Shown piece by piece: positions 12,290 through 24,900 of a DNA stretch of 64,000 nt (position 1 is its first letter; each line of letters starts with the position of its first letter). The notes beneath the pieces are model-generated. The model ran no database searches. It had not been told where the DNA came from and saw only the letters and a list, made by a program, of their open reading frames with translations. Source of the stretch: Rosa chinensis (lineage: Eukaryota; Streptophyta; Magnoliopsida; Rosales; Rosaceae). Made by a program: the position numbers and the translations under genes. The stretch covers positions 68,529,510 through 68,593,509 of the forward strand of contig NC_037093.1 of assembly GCF_002994745.2 (NCBI RefSeq). The letters are read 5' to 3'.

Positions 12290-13088
12290 TTAGAGCAAGT
12301 CCACCGGTTCCTCTTTGACTGGGCAAGAAAAAAAATCTCTTCCACCAACAGAAGCTTGACCGGGCAAAGGATGAACTTTCTTGACTTCGGTCAAGAAAAA
12401 AGGCAAGAGGATGACATTTTCCATGCCCAGCCAAGGCCTGTGCCAGCTCGGCCCACACCCAAACGTGGGTGACGTCTGTGGAGAGAGAAGAGGTGAGGTG
12501 ACCTCGGGGGCAGCAGCAAGCAGAAACAGCAAGTAGACATGCCTGGGGTTGCTTCGATCTCGGCCTGGGGGCAGCGTCTGGGCGGGCTGACGCCACGGAG
12601 CAGCCGGACGAGGTGAGGCTACCGCGGGGGGGGGCCAAGGGCTAGAGGATGGAGAAAAATCAGGGTCGGGTCGGACGAAACCCGCCAGGTCTGGGGGCGC
12701 GCGAGAGAGAGAGAACTGGAGGGGGGGATGAAAAAAGAAAAATTTTCGTCCTTTGAAACAAATTAGAATTTTTTTTTTTTTGCTATTTATAGAAAATTTT
12801 CAGATTTTCAAAAATTCATACGAACTCCGAATATTGCGTTCCATGTATGCACGAGATCGTATCGACGAGCTCTACAACTTTCATGAAGGAAATTTTGCCA
12901 AATTCCTACCGTATAAAAAGTCAATTTTCACGACTCCCTAAATAACCTAAAAATGGATTAACAGTCTTGACTGGTCAAGAAAAAAATGGTGTAAATCCAT
13001 GTCCAGTGGCAGTGAACAGTATCTTGACTGGTCGAATTCTTGACTTCTCGACCTTGACATTTCTTGACTACGGTTGAACTTGCTCTTA
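12290..13088. mobile_element. 793-bp Harbinger-like non-autonomous element
   Basis: The element spans 12293-13085 and is bounded by TTA on both sides (12290-12292 and 13086-13088), the target duplication expected for PIF/Harbinger. The left end reads GAGCAAGTCCACCGG; the right end read in reverse starts GAGCAAGTTCAACCG. The subterminal parts are full of TTGACTGG, CTTGACC and GGTCAAGAAAAAA words on both sides. The middle (about 12420-12720) is strikingly GC-rich and carries no transposase frame. It sits in the upstream region of MYB gene 1. Confidence 0.8.
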
Positions 13089-14983
13089 GATAGGTTCGGC
13101 CTTAGGTAGAGAATCAAACTCGCTAGAATACAAGCGCCAAGTTATGAGGCTTGTTCGGAAAACAGAGGAGCCCACGGCATTAACCAACTAAAACACTTAT
13201 CCACGTAAAAAAAAAAAAGTAACGGAACAATCCCATGCAATCTCAATGCTCACTTAAATGTTATGAATTTGGATATTGACCACGAAAACAACATTTTCAA
13301 TTTTATTTGAACATCAAAGATTGTTTCGCAAACATTATACTGTTGTCCAATTAAGGTTAAGTTTTTTCGTTTGTTTGCAAGGTAAGGATAAGCCTGCTAG
13401 TGGTAGTACGTAATAGGTGGTAGAAATTTGTTCTTACACTTGAAGTATAGAAAGATTAATTTTTTTTTCACTTTTTTTTTCCTTTTAGTTTAGGGTTTCA
13501 CCGTTTGTATTCATGTACAACATGTAATTAAATAATGTTGATTTTTGCATAAGCACAAAATTAATGCTAAAATGTGAACTGCGGATCTGCTCTCTTAAGT
13601 CTTAACACACCAAGTCGTGCCTGTTTATAAAATGCCATATGAGGTCTAAGACGTAACCCGAACTCCATCTCCCTCACAATTAGCACTAATATAGGTTTTC
13701 AATAAGATGCCGAGTCTATAAGACTAGCTACTTACTGCGTACAAGCGTGATTCATTTTCTCCAAGACCATAGGGTCCATGTGTCATTTAAAAAAGGATGA
13801 GATTTGTTTTGAAACCCAAGGGGATTTGGTTTCAATATTGGGGGAGAAGTTTGCTCCACAGAAACAATTAAATGTCTCGAGTTTTGAATATTCATGCTGA
13901 TTGATTAACCAAAGGTCAGAACACCTTTGATGACTTTTTTTTTTTTTAATTTTGCCCCACACACGAAATCGTACTTAAGATAAGTAGTGTCGTGCTAAAC
14001 AATGGGAAGGTCTAGTTATAAGTGTATATCATCACGGGCTGCTTCTTAGAATTGTAGGCGGCTCTGAACAGTCTCTCCTTTAGAATCCCAGATGTTTTAA
14101 CGGCATTTGTAATTCTATGATGACCAAGTGAATCAGCTATGACAAAGGGATGATGGCATGAACACCTTTGATGACTTGCCTACAAGAAAGTTACACAATT
14201 ATAGATCTTTTGCACTATGAAATTAAGATCTACAAAAAAGCCGCATAAATGCTCAAAAATATTTCTTTAGCTTTAATTTTTTTTTTTTTTTAAACCTCAC
14301 CTCTTCCATCTTTGACAGGATTAAAATAAATCATTGTCTTACCTGTTGAGAATATATACATCTTACTTTACCATCACTTACCATTACCATCACACCAAAT
14401 ACACTCACCCTCCGCCTATATCTAGTTTCGAACTTTCGATCTTTAGAATAAGTGAATAACTGATATTTGCAATGCTTTCTCTTCGTACAGAAAATAGCCC
14501 TAAAAAGACCAGAAATATTCGAATTGCCAACATGACTAGGGGTGACTCACCAATCAAGAGATGCCACGTCCTAACAAAACTACCTGTTCTCTTCTTCTGT
14601 CAGGAATCCAAAGGGTTGCTGTTCAAAATATGACAAACAATACAAAAAATGGCAGCTCCTTTAATTTATGTTACTGCAGGTTACCACCTTACCACGTCCA
14701 GGTTCAGATTATTAGAGAAGCCATCGGAAAAGAGAAAGTAATCCAAGCATATATGACGGGTTTTTCCTTAATTTGTCGATCTTAATGGTCATGCATGACT
14801 GGTACAACTTTTGTTTTGTTCTTTTTCTTTTTTTCTTTTTGGCATTAACTTTTGTTTTGTTTTTACTTCTAGATCATACAATGAATAATTTATTAGATAA
14901 ATCTCACAAAAGTCCCACTCAAAACTTTTCATCCAATTAGTTATAAATCAGATACTCTAAATATTGTATACTCTAAATATCCA
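13089..14983. other. Intergenic, no gene seen
   Basis: AT-rich, with homopolymer T runs near 13935 and 14280 and no supported exon. The open frame at 14561-14785 has no recognisable domain and no initiation or splice context, so I do not call it. Confidence 0.5.
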
Positions 14984-15882
14984 CTCAAAACTTTTTTTTT
15001 TTTTTTTGACAAAGTGAACCAAACTTTCATTAAAGAAAAAGGAATATTACAACAGAAGCCCAAGAAAGGGCTGAAAAACACAAAAGAAACAACAAGAAAT
15101 TAACAAGGCCCACTCCAAGAACAAGCTCCAGTCCAGAAGCCTCCATGTCGGTAGACACCGCCACAAGAGGAACACAACCCCGCAGAAGCAGGTAGCAGAG
15201 CCAGCCAATCCTTCCAAAGGAACACGCCGATAAGACCAGGATCCAACACCGAGAGGCACCTAACTCGTCCCTCCGACTATCACTGGGTAGTCCGAAGTAA
15301 ACAAGCACCGAAAAGAACACAAAGAACCACGGAGAGGTAGTATAAGCAGGAACCACAAGGGTAAACTGCTCGGGGGAAAACTGCGGAACAAAGCCGCTAA
15401 GGGTAACGCTCCGAAGAGCGAAAGTAGTGATAGTGATTGAAGACGAAGATACATCGGTGGAATCGGTGGTACTTAGAAACATGTAAAGGGATGGATGGTG
15501 GACAAGAGACAGAGAAGAGATGAAGAAGATGGAGAATAAGTGGAGGAACAACAAGAGAGAAAGGAACTGGGAAGAGTGAAGGAAGGGTGGAGAGTGATGG
15601 AAAGAAAGATAGGGAGGGTAGCAGACAAGGAGGAAAGAAGACAGAGGGACCATAACAAAGACAACAAGAGGAAACAAAACAACACACAGAAGAAAAACTA
15701 GCCGAAAGAGGCAAGAAGCCTCAGATCTGGGATAGATCCCAGGGAAAATTGCCCATGGCGGGCAGAAGGAAAGGCCACCGACTCTCAACGCTGTAGAGAG
15801 GAAACCCAGAGCGAGGGGTTACGTGCTATACTTGATAGCCTTGAATTGAGAGAAAAATTGCTACCCTTTCCCTCAAAACTTT
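14984..15882 (-). mobile_element. 877-bp poly(A) retroposon, LINE-derived type
   Basis: The inserted sequence (about 14995-15871) is flanked by an 11-bp direct repeat CTCAAAACTTT (14984-14994 and 15872-15882). Read on the minus strand it ends in a poly(A) tail (the T run starting at 14992) after AAAGTTTGGTTCACTTTGTC. This is target-primed retrotransposition: poly(A) plus a variable-length target duplication. The minus strand has a long open frame (about 252 codons, 15030-15788, no ATG start) rich in Leu, Ser and Phe with no RT or endonuclease motif, so I read it as a non-autonomous LINE derivative. Its length and design resemble Sadhu-type non-coding retroposons, but homology to them is not claimed. 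Confidence 0.75.
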
Positions 15883-16360
15883 AGATATCATGAATTGTAA
15901 CCAAATTGTCTCATGTAATAATCAATCTATTGTTCTAAAAAGGTAGCGAGTTATAAAACATCACACTCTCGGATATATATAAAAAAAAGATAGTACTATA
16001 TATACACTCTTGCGTTTGTGAGATTATAGATATCTAAAATGGGGTTTTAAAGGCCATTACAATAAATTGACTGATTGATGTCGTTGATCCATGATGCTAA
16101 TTAGTTACTGCCAAACACATTTATTCCTGTTAATTAGTAGCCACAGCCCATCGGCCTAAAACGAGTATATTTCTATATCTTTCTCATGTAAGTTCACTCC
16201 ATCTCAAAACCATTTCAAACTGTATATTGATACATTTTGATTGCATAGGACTTCTTTTTATTTTATTTCTTGTTGAAATACTATGGATCCAAATTAACAA
16301 TGAGACAACTCTGAGTATCCGGCAAGTAAATGTTGGCTAGGATATTGATTTTAAACACCT

Positions 16361-16404
<44 letters not shown>

Positions 16405-16831
16405 TAGATGAGAAAAAACGTGTTATTACTAATACTGAGCAAAGTTAATTGGATTACATGCATGAATATTATTTCTCTAGATCTGTCACTTTATTTTGTC
16501 TAAATTATTAACAAGATAAAAAAAAATTAATGAATTTTCGATGGGTTTTCGAAAACAAAAAAATGTCATTATCAATGAGTGAAGTGGACTACTACTGTAC
16601 CGTGAACTGTAATCTACGTATGAAAGGGTGGTGCTAGCGATGGCTTTCTTCAGTTCTTGGGTTCTCTCTAACTTTCAAAGCCTTCATACTGTGTTTGAGA
16701 CTTGTAGCTAGCTGAGTGATCGAGTAAGGTGCATATATACCATCAGCATATGCTTCTTCTTTTCTCAGCGACCACCTTATAATTACAAATTTGCACTACT
16801 ATTTTAGATTAATTAATTACATAGATATCAG
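15883..16831. other. Intergenic, no gene seen
   Basis: AT-rich, with a TA microsatellite at about 16365-16402. No exon is supported. Confidence 0.5.
16365..16402. repeat. (AT)n microsatellite
   Basis: About 19 uninterrupted TA units. Confidence 0.9.
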
Positions 16832-17393
16832 ATTAATTTAGGGAAAAAATTACAAACAGTACCCAACTTATGGGCCACTCCGAATTTCTATACCCAAGCT
16901 TCTGAAACTATCACAATGGAATTTCTATATCATGTCACGTGGCATTTTCTTAGGGGTAAAACCGACCCTCTGTCTTTACCTCCAGGGAAAAAAATACAAA
17001 TAGTACCCAACCTATGACCGACTCTGAATTTCTATACCCAAATTTTCAAAAATTATCACAATGGTATCCAGGTTATCTAGCCCGACCTAACATATGTACC
17101 CGCGTCCCACCCAGCGCCCTGCGCCTACGTAGCCCACCCATGCCCAAGATGATGGGAGGAAGAAGAAAATGAAGAGAGTTTGAGGAAGAAGAAGAAATCT
17201 AGTGAAAGGACGAGAATACCCCTCAAAGTTTGACAGTTGACTAACTCCGTAACGGCCAACAGTGTTCTAGGTACTAAAGTTGGGTCGGGGTCCGAACTTT
17301 AGGTACCAAAGTGATAGTTTTGGAAACTTAGGTACAGAAATTCGGAGTCAACCATAGTTTGGGTACTGTTTGTATTTTTTTCCCATTAATTTA
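16832..17393. mobile_element. 544-bp Mutator-like MITE with perfect 9-bp target duplication
   Basis: The element is 16841-17384, flanked by ATTAATTTA at 16832-16840 and 17385-17393. The terminal inverted repeats are about 70 bp: the left begins GGGAAAAAATTACAAACAGT and the right ends ACTGTTTGTATTTTTTTCCC, with CCGAATTTCTA and its complement further in. A second copy of the left terminal sequence lies inside at about 16984-17060, in the same orientation. A 9-bp target duplication and long inverted repeats are the hallmark of Mutator-like elements. No transposase. Confidence 0.88.
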
Positions 17394-18429
17394 GCTCAAA
17401 GTGCTCTTTTTCTTTTGGGCAGTGAAATGATATTTTTAAGGGTTATTATGATGGGTAGGTCTAAATTTTCTTGAATCGCACAAAATAGTACCCTAACTTT
17501 CAAAGTGATCAATTAGATACGTGAACTTAGTCAACTTACAAAAACGTTTCACTTGGGTACTTCCCTCAAATCTCCATCCACTCTCCATTAAAATTGAGGG
17601 CAAAACAGACATTTCACATACTTTTCTTTTTCTTTTTCTTTAAAATCCTTCAAGCAAACAAAAAAAGAAACAAAACAATATGTGAGGCCAATTTTACTCT
17701 TTGTGTGTGTGTAGATATACGAGGCATTTTCTAGAAATGATCTTTTTGCTTTTAAAATTTGAGAACTTTTACCATTTTCTATTAGTGTATGACCTAATCG
17801 GCTAATTCAAATATTTTAACTGTCAATCTTTTAGATTCCTATGCAAAACTTGTGTCTACAAAAAATCAATTTGTGATAATTCAACAAATTTGCACTCTCA
17901 ACAAATTCCTATGCATATCCGATCCTTTCCTTTTGCACTCTTCGCAGAAATCAAATTTGTGAGAACTCAACAAAGACCATACACAAGCTTGTCATAGTTG
18001 TGCCTAACATCTAAATCTCCTGCACATACGATTTGATTTTGGCTTCGTCAATCAATTTTCAACGATTTATTGGTTCATTGGTTTGGTGGCTTAAATATCG
18101 ATCACGGGGCAGCTGGCTTTAGCTAATAGCTATGTTGTACATTTCCTTTATTCCACAGTTGAATCCGTCCGATTCTTAACGACAGAACTAACTAAAGGAA
18201 TAAAATGGAGCCGCCGGTAATAGCTAGGTCCCCGCCCCCAATATAGCTAAATTGTAAGGCAGCCAGCAGCTTAAATAATTAACCTAGTGGTGTATATGAT
18301 GGGTTGTATGATATGATATATTAATTAGAGCTGGTAATTCTTAATATTCTAAAGCTGGGTTGGCACTGTACACTGTTCATATTGGTCTCGAAATGAAGTG
18401 ACACTTTTGCCCTTGCTACTTGCCTTAAT
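17394..18429. other. Intergenic with a partial repeat end at about 17480-17620
   Basis: The block containing AGTACCCTAACTTTCAAAG and TTACAAAAACGTTTCACTTG resembles the terminal sequence of a 'constant wording' MULE-type MITE family, like the one immediately to the left, but I found no matching inverted end. The rest is AT-rich without genes. Confidence 0.4.
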
Positions 18430-20620
18430 TACAATTTTGCCATTGATTTACAGATAAGGCCGATGGAGGCTTCGAGAGAGGGAGAGAGAAGAGGTCAACT
18501 CTGAGACAGAAACTGTGAGAGCGACAGTGATCGAGAGAGAGAGTGAGACGGCAACTCTGAGAGATAATAGAGGTCTGAGTTTGTTTGGGAAGAGATCCGG
18601 TTTCAGTATAGAGAGATTGAGAGACAGAAGCACTGAGAGCGAAGTAGAGGTCGATAGCAAAATTTGGATCGGTTTGTTTTGTTTTGTATCTAGAGAGATT
18701 GGCGCAGAGGCTTCGCTGCAGAGATAGAGAGATATTCGTATAGAATCTTCGCATAATTGGTGGTTTAAGGTAATGATTGAGTTTTGTTAGTTTGAATTTT
18801 GAACAATAGAAGGATGAATTGATTTGGGTTTGTGTTGTGTTGGACGACATCCAATTCATCTTCTTTATGGGTTTGGTTTTGATTTTGTTTTCCGTTTCCG
18901 TTGGTTTTGAACTGATTGGGGTTTTAATTTTTTAGGAGTTTTGTTTGTGTCGAGGTTTTAACACTTCTTCCTTACTGTATAATAGTCTCATAATCTGGAG
19001 GTAGCATAGGTCCAAATTGATACTTTGACATTTTTCATATACTGCATAGCATATTGTGTACGCATATAATATTTGTATATTTGCTTTCTCTGTTTGCCTC
19101 TTAAAATATCAAAGATAATTTAATTTGAATATAAACATTGATAAATGCTATGTACTTCAGTAGTTGGGTTGTGTATGTGCTGTTTTATTTGTTAATGAGG
19201 AGTGATGCCATTTTATTGTGGGAACTTGACAATACATTGAATCCAAATACTTTCTTTGTTTGCCTCTTAGAATATCAAACAAATATGGTAAATCTTTGGC
19301 TGTAATTTTTATTTGGAGGATAACCCTTGGATTGGTAGTGCACTGATCATATGAAAAGCCAAGTACTGCCAAGACTAACAGAGGAGCTATATCTTTTACG
19401 TGAAAATCACTAACATACAAATTCTCAAACAAATTCAACATGCTTTGGTCTTTCATTTTTGTTTCCTATACAAGAATGATCTTTTGTTCTGTATAAAGTT
19501 TAATGCCCTTTCTCCACTGCAGATTGCTCAGAAGTCATGAGTCTTTTACCAATCAAGGCAGCCAAAATACTAGCTGAAAGTTACAGTGGAGGAATAAAAC
19601 ATGACTTAAAGTGTGGCAATAGCCCTTACCCCGATGACAGAATTTCCATGATCTAAAGCTTTAGAACATCAGATTATTATCTGAACCAAGCCACCAAAAG
19701 TTGCCAAAGGTAATGGATTCTTCTAAAAAACCGGAAAGGGGTATGCTCAGCAATACAATTAATGTTCTCCCCAATTTTGTCTATCAGCGTGTGCTTCTTT
19801 ACATTACTTCTTTTAATGTGTACAGAGTAACAGTGGTAGACAAACAGAGAACAAAACTGCAGCTGACATCAAATCTGTACAGTACGAACTTTGAAGCACC
19901 CAAGTATGTGGAACATAAAAAAATTGATGAAAAAGTAAGACGTCTTATTTTGAGTAAGCCTTTTGTTATATGTGTTCTCTAGCAGTTGTCATGATGTAAT
20001 GATTCTGATACTTGGCGTTGTTTTATAATCTCTAGGTTCACACAGAGTATCATTCTAAGCACTTACCCCAAAGAAACTTGAAGTTGCCTCCTCAAATTAC
20101 CAACCACATGATGAATGGATGCATGGAGCTCAAATAGTTGTGTCTAATATGAGGTTAGTTTTGGAGTTTCATGAAACTTATTGGAACCTAATAATATGTC
20201 AATGACCTTGATCGATAAGAAATATAACCCGATCCCTGCGTATAAAATTTTATAACAGGAATGTGACAAATCACGATGGTTGATGCCTGGGATGTTTAGA
20301 GCCAATGCGAATGCGGTTACTTGAAAAGGCATGCCTTTTTTACGCACAAGAGCTCAAATGATGAGGTTTTTGATGCTAAAAAGACCTTGATAGTGACAAA
20401 GACATTGAAGGTGAGGACAATTTATTTAATTTAAGTTGAATTTTTAGCATAGAGATATCAAGCATTTGATGAAGCAGCTTTGCTGCAGCATTGCTTCGCT
20501 TCAGCATATTTTGTGGCCTTACTTCATGACAGTCTTGGAATCTCTTTGGATCATGAAAGGTATACGCATTTTATTGCAGAATTGTATACCCCTCGATTAC
20601 TCAATTACAGACAAGACTGC
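18430..20620 (+). pseudogene. Decayed multi-exon gene, possibly apyrase-related (unrecognised overall)
   Basis: A GA-rich leader-like stretch (18460-18770) is followed by a GTAATG donor at about 18769. Downstream are short stretches bounded by AG and GT that read as plausible exons: 19523-19709, 19826-19934, about 20035-20152, 20348-20410 and about 20459-20560. The last reads AFDEAALLQHCFASAY followed by FVALLHDSLGISLDHER, which resembles a conserved region of plant GDA1/CD39 nucleoside phosphatases (apyrases); this is a memory-based resemblance only. Exons cannot be joined into one long frame and several contain stops. It could instead be an expressed non-coding RNA or a still-functional gene with exons I misjudged. 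Confidence 0.3.
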
Positions 20621-20984
20621 CATGTTGGTTTTAGTTCAGTAGTACTTCTTTAGACGAGTTCTCCAATTGCCATAATGATCTTTAAACCGACTCCAATATT
20701 TTTTGAATGTTTCCTCTTGCTTAGTGCTATATATTAGACATGCTGTTCCTTTTGCAGGTAACTAGCATTTCACAACTACAATGGGAGCAACCATTTTTTT
20801 TACACTTACTCCAGTAACAAATTTTGCTACGCTGGTTTAGAAGTAAACCTTTTGTAAAGCTACAACTAAAGCAGCTGAACCTGTTCTAAAATAGCATTGC
20901 TGAAACAATTCCAATAGCGAACCCATTTTTTTTTTCAATCAACTGTCAGGTTAACCTTTTGTATATAAAAAAACTTTCACTCTT

Positions 20985-21985
20985 TCAATAAAAAAAAAAA
21001 AAAAAAAAAACAAACCCTAGCTCTCTCTCTCTCTCTCCCATAGCTGTCCAGGTCTTCTCCTCTTCTTCTAGTGTCGCTCGTCCGGCGGCGGCCCAGCGTC
21101 GGTGTCAACCTTGGTTGCGCTGATGCTATAGAGCTGCTGCCGGACGGGTGGTGTTTTGGGCTTGCCTTCGGACCTGGAATGGGTTTGCTTGGAGGCGGAT
21201 CAATGGTGGTGGTCAATCTGTGTCTGGTCTCCCTGCAACGCTTGAGGCGGTATGGTCATGATCGTTTTCATGGGTCGGCGCTAGGTGGCGTGGGATGGTT
21301 CTCACCAGACGGCAGCGGCTGTGTGTTGGCGTAGGGTGGTTACCAGATGGCGGCGGCTGTGTTTGGTATTACGGAGGCGGCGGATCGGGGTGCTGTTTCT
21401 GGGAGGATTGTTGTGGCAAGCCCTCTGAAGATGGTGTCGAGGTTCGTCTGGCTCTGATGGTATCCGGTCTGTGAGACGGCGGCGGCGGTCGTTGGGTCTG
21501 ATGATGCTGCACAGCGAAGCAGGGCTGGGCTAGGCTGGGCCAGACTTTGGTTTGCGTCTGGGTTGGGCCTCTCTTGGGCTCTTGGGCGGCTGCTCTTAAT
21601 TAATGTTGCTTGTTTTTTATTTGTCAATAAACCCCTTGTTCTATAAGGGATTGTTTTAGTGGGCTTCAGCCCGATCTAGGCTTTTTTAGTTCTTGAGTCG
21701 TCAGTTTAGGTGACAAACCTCGATCATTTTTAGCTCGATCGGGTTTGTCTTGTCTATGCTCGTTGAAGCTCCTCTAGGAGCCTTTGTAGAAGTACTTGGT
21801 TTCAACGTACCACAATTGCGTGCTCGGCGTTTGGGGTCAGGTAGATTAGATTGCCTACGAGGCGAGGTGTTTTTTGCTAGCATAGACTACTCTACGCTAT
21901 CAATGTGTATACAGAGTAGTCTTTAGTACTATTCTAACCCATGATTCAGGGTCATATTATTGCTATGAACTCTTTATATAAAAAA
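20985..21985 (+). mobile_element. Retroposon-like stretch with poly(A) end
   Basis: After an A run (20990-21010) the sequence opens with ACAAACCCTAGCTCTCTCTC, becomes GC-rich (21060-21600) with GGCGGCGG-type words, then turns into an AT-richer 3' part ending CTCTTTATAT plus an A run at 21981. The order (CT-rich start, GC-rich body, low-GC tail, A tract) matches 5'-and-3'-fused LINE derivatives, as in the better-supported copy at 14995-15871. I could not find a clear target duplication. Open frames here have no RT, endonuclease or zinc-knuckle motif. Confidence 0.4.
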
Positions 21986-24900
21986 AAAATAGAATGCAAT
22001 AATTTTTCTTCTGTATTTTATTGTTGTTATTTATTTTTATCGTTATCATTTATTTACAAACACAATTCCGCAGCAAAGCGCGGGTATTGTTTCTAGTTTA
22101 TAAAGAAAGGTAAGGTTTTTGGTTTATTAGAGGCCACTTTCTTTCTTGACCGAACAGTTGATCGAATTAGCTAGCTAGGGCTTGATGGGTTTCCAAAACA
22201 ACTTGCCAGACATGCAATAGAAAAGGATGCGGTCGGGTTCTCAGAACATGAAACATATACATGGAGCTAGATCGAGCCCAATGCTGATGGAATGGCCTTA
22301 TATATATATATATATATATGTTATTAGTAGGGAAACTTTTTGAATTTGATTTTTATAATACAGATATAGCACATATATAATTGAGAAGCTAGCTTGCCAC
22401 ATGCATGCGCAGCGCTAGCTCTTTCTTTTTTCTTTTGCTGATCGAGTATAAAGCACCAGCCTTTCTTTCCGAGTGCAGTTAATTAATAGCTATGGATCCA
22501 AATCTTATCCATTTGGGCCCTCTCCATATGATTATCATCGCTTAATTAAATGTCTTTATCCACGTTCGGTACAATAACTAATCTGTTACCATATCTTGAT
22601 ATAGTGTATGGGCTTCTGCAATCTGATAGAATATATGGCAGTAAGGCACAAGCCATATGAATTCATGAAATGAAAGAATTGGGTCCAGATAGATTAATTA
22701 CTGGTATGCATGTAAGAAAATTAAAGCTCGATCTTGAATGGCATGGGGGGGAGGTTGGTTTGACCAACCGAGTAAGTAGATGAACTGTGCAAATGTTATG
22801 AGGATGAGATCGAGGAAGTTATTTCGAGTCGAGGAGATTACAGAATGCAGGTGGGTTAAGATATATATGCAGAGTGCATACGTAAAGCCGAATATTAAAT
22901 ACATGAATGAATTGGGAAACTGAGCAAGATAATGTTGCAATTGCTTCCTTATAAAAGATTCTTCATATATTCATGGTCCACTTATTATTCGTTAGTGAAG
23001 CTGTCAAAAAGAATCATTATCAATATAGTACCCAATTTTCAAGTCCTTGGTTCATTATTAATCTTTAAAAACTTGTAAGTAATTAAACAAATAAAAAGAT
23101 GTGAGGGCGATTTTGTGTTTTGTATCTTTTGCAGCAGGGCCCTCTTGATTAAGCGAGACTAGGCCCGAAATTGATCAAAGGTTGGACCTGAGAACAACTT
23201 CGTTGTGACCAGCTGGATGATAACAGCAACGATTGGAATGATAACGACAGCGATCGGAGTTGATTTCACTAGAACAGAAGTTATAGGTAGATATGGTGTG
23301 GGAGCTAGATGCTTGGGAGTTTAGCAGAGAGAGAGAGAGTTCCAGCAATGGCATGATTTATGGGTTTTGGGTTAAGGTTGATTGGGATAAATTGATGGCT
23401 AGGGATTTAGAGATAGAGCTTGATCTCTTGCTTGATTTTTCTGGGTTGTTGTTGCTTCCAACGGTGATGAACCCGCTTTTTATAGTGGAGATCGAAGGGG
23501 AAGATTCATGCTAAGAACTGGGGGTTTTGAAGTGGTATTCTTAGTTTTGGTGGGATAATCCTAAAGCCTTCAGCTTTTGTTTTCCCCATGAAACCAAAAG
23601 GGTGAAAGCTGGGTCTGGCTATGAAAGTGAAGGCCAGTGGTGAAGATCCCAGATTTTGTGCTGCTGTGATCTTTGAGGATTCTAATCCCCTATTTTCTGT
23701 TATTGTAAATTGTAATCACAAAGTTTGAAGGCTATTGGAAATTGAAAAGGGATTGCTGGGCATATGAATCAGAGAGTCTCTCCTTGGATTCTGGGTTCTT
23801 GCCAAAAATGGTGAAGCACCAATCTCAGCAGCAACTTTGACAGCACGCGTTTCTGGTTTGGGGAAGAAGATGGTTCAACAGTCTTTGGGCTAAAGGCTGG
23901 TGCAATGGACTTTGGGTAGGGAAATGGCTCTAGTGGGCTTTAAGTTTTTACTGGGCCTGCATTCATCTCTCTACTAGCCTTTGTTAAGATTTTAGCCCCT
24001 TAAGCATGAATTTTGGCCCCCAAGCCCAAAATTGTCGATGGGCCTTAACTTAACAATAGGCCTCACAAAATCCGTTACCTTCCACACCACACCCTTCCGT
24101 ATAAGCCCCAAACATAGCTTGGGTCTACGCGTATCGCATGGTAAATAAGCTTGTTGGCTCATTTGAAAATGCATGTTAATCGTTTGAGAATTTGGGCTTC
24201 TCGTATCGCTTGCTAAATAGAGAGCTTCCTTTTGACGTGAAATGGGCTTGCTTGAAGGCCCAATCAGGTTACGAGGTTGATGACTTCCCCTCTTCGCTTA
24301 TCACTCATAGAATTTGAACTCGTGGAAATTTGAGTGTCAACAAAAGAAAACCAAAAAGATCAAAAAATAATAATAAAAGAAAAAAAGACTACATAACGCT
24401 TTTAAGAGAAGTTTTGCTCAATTGCTCAATTAGTCAACTACTTTATTTACCTGACATTGAACTTTTATTGTTTTGTTGCTCACAATTACCATAGTTATTC
24501 ATACAAAATTATTTGTACAAGATCATAATGCTCTTACATGTCTCATTTGTAACTAATCCAAGACAACGTACTGGGCAATAATAGTACATGCATGCCCAAA
24601 ATCGATCAATTTGATTTTGACATTGTACTCGATCGAAATAAGTCATGTGCCTTATTAATTGAAAGGTTCAACTGTGGCTAACTTGACAAGTGATCGTGAA
24701 GAGGTGAAAAAGAGGTAAAAGAATCAACGAACTTTCAAGTTTGGGAAAGACCCTACCGGGAAAGTTAGCTTCAAAGGGCCCAGAGTTTGTATTATTGGAA
24801 TGGTTGTTGAATATATTGAATATGATAGAAAAGACCAAGCTAAGCTCAGCTATTATCATTAAGCTTTACTAATCAAGACAAACGATAGTCCAAATGATCG

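Noticed and set aside
12216..12638. 140-codon minus-strand frame in the GC-rich core of the Harbinger-like element
   Set aside because: GC-rich DNA is poor in stop codons; the protein has no transposase or other domain and overlaps an opposite-strand frame.
15030..15788. 252-codon minus-strand frame as a membrane protein gene
   Set aside because: It lies entirely within a retroposon with target duplications and has no ATG start; hydrophobic Leu/Phe/Ser content follows from T-rich sequence.
21071..21334. 87-codon GC-rich frame as a gene
   Set aside because: It is inside a retroposon-like stretch and lacks splice or domain support.
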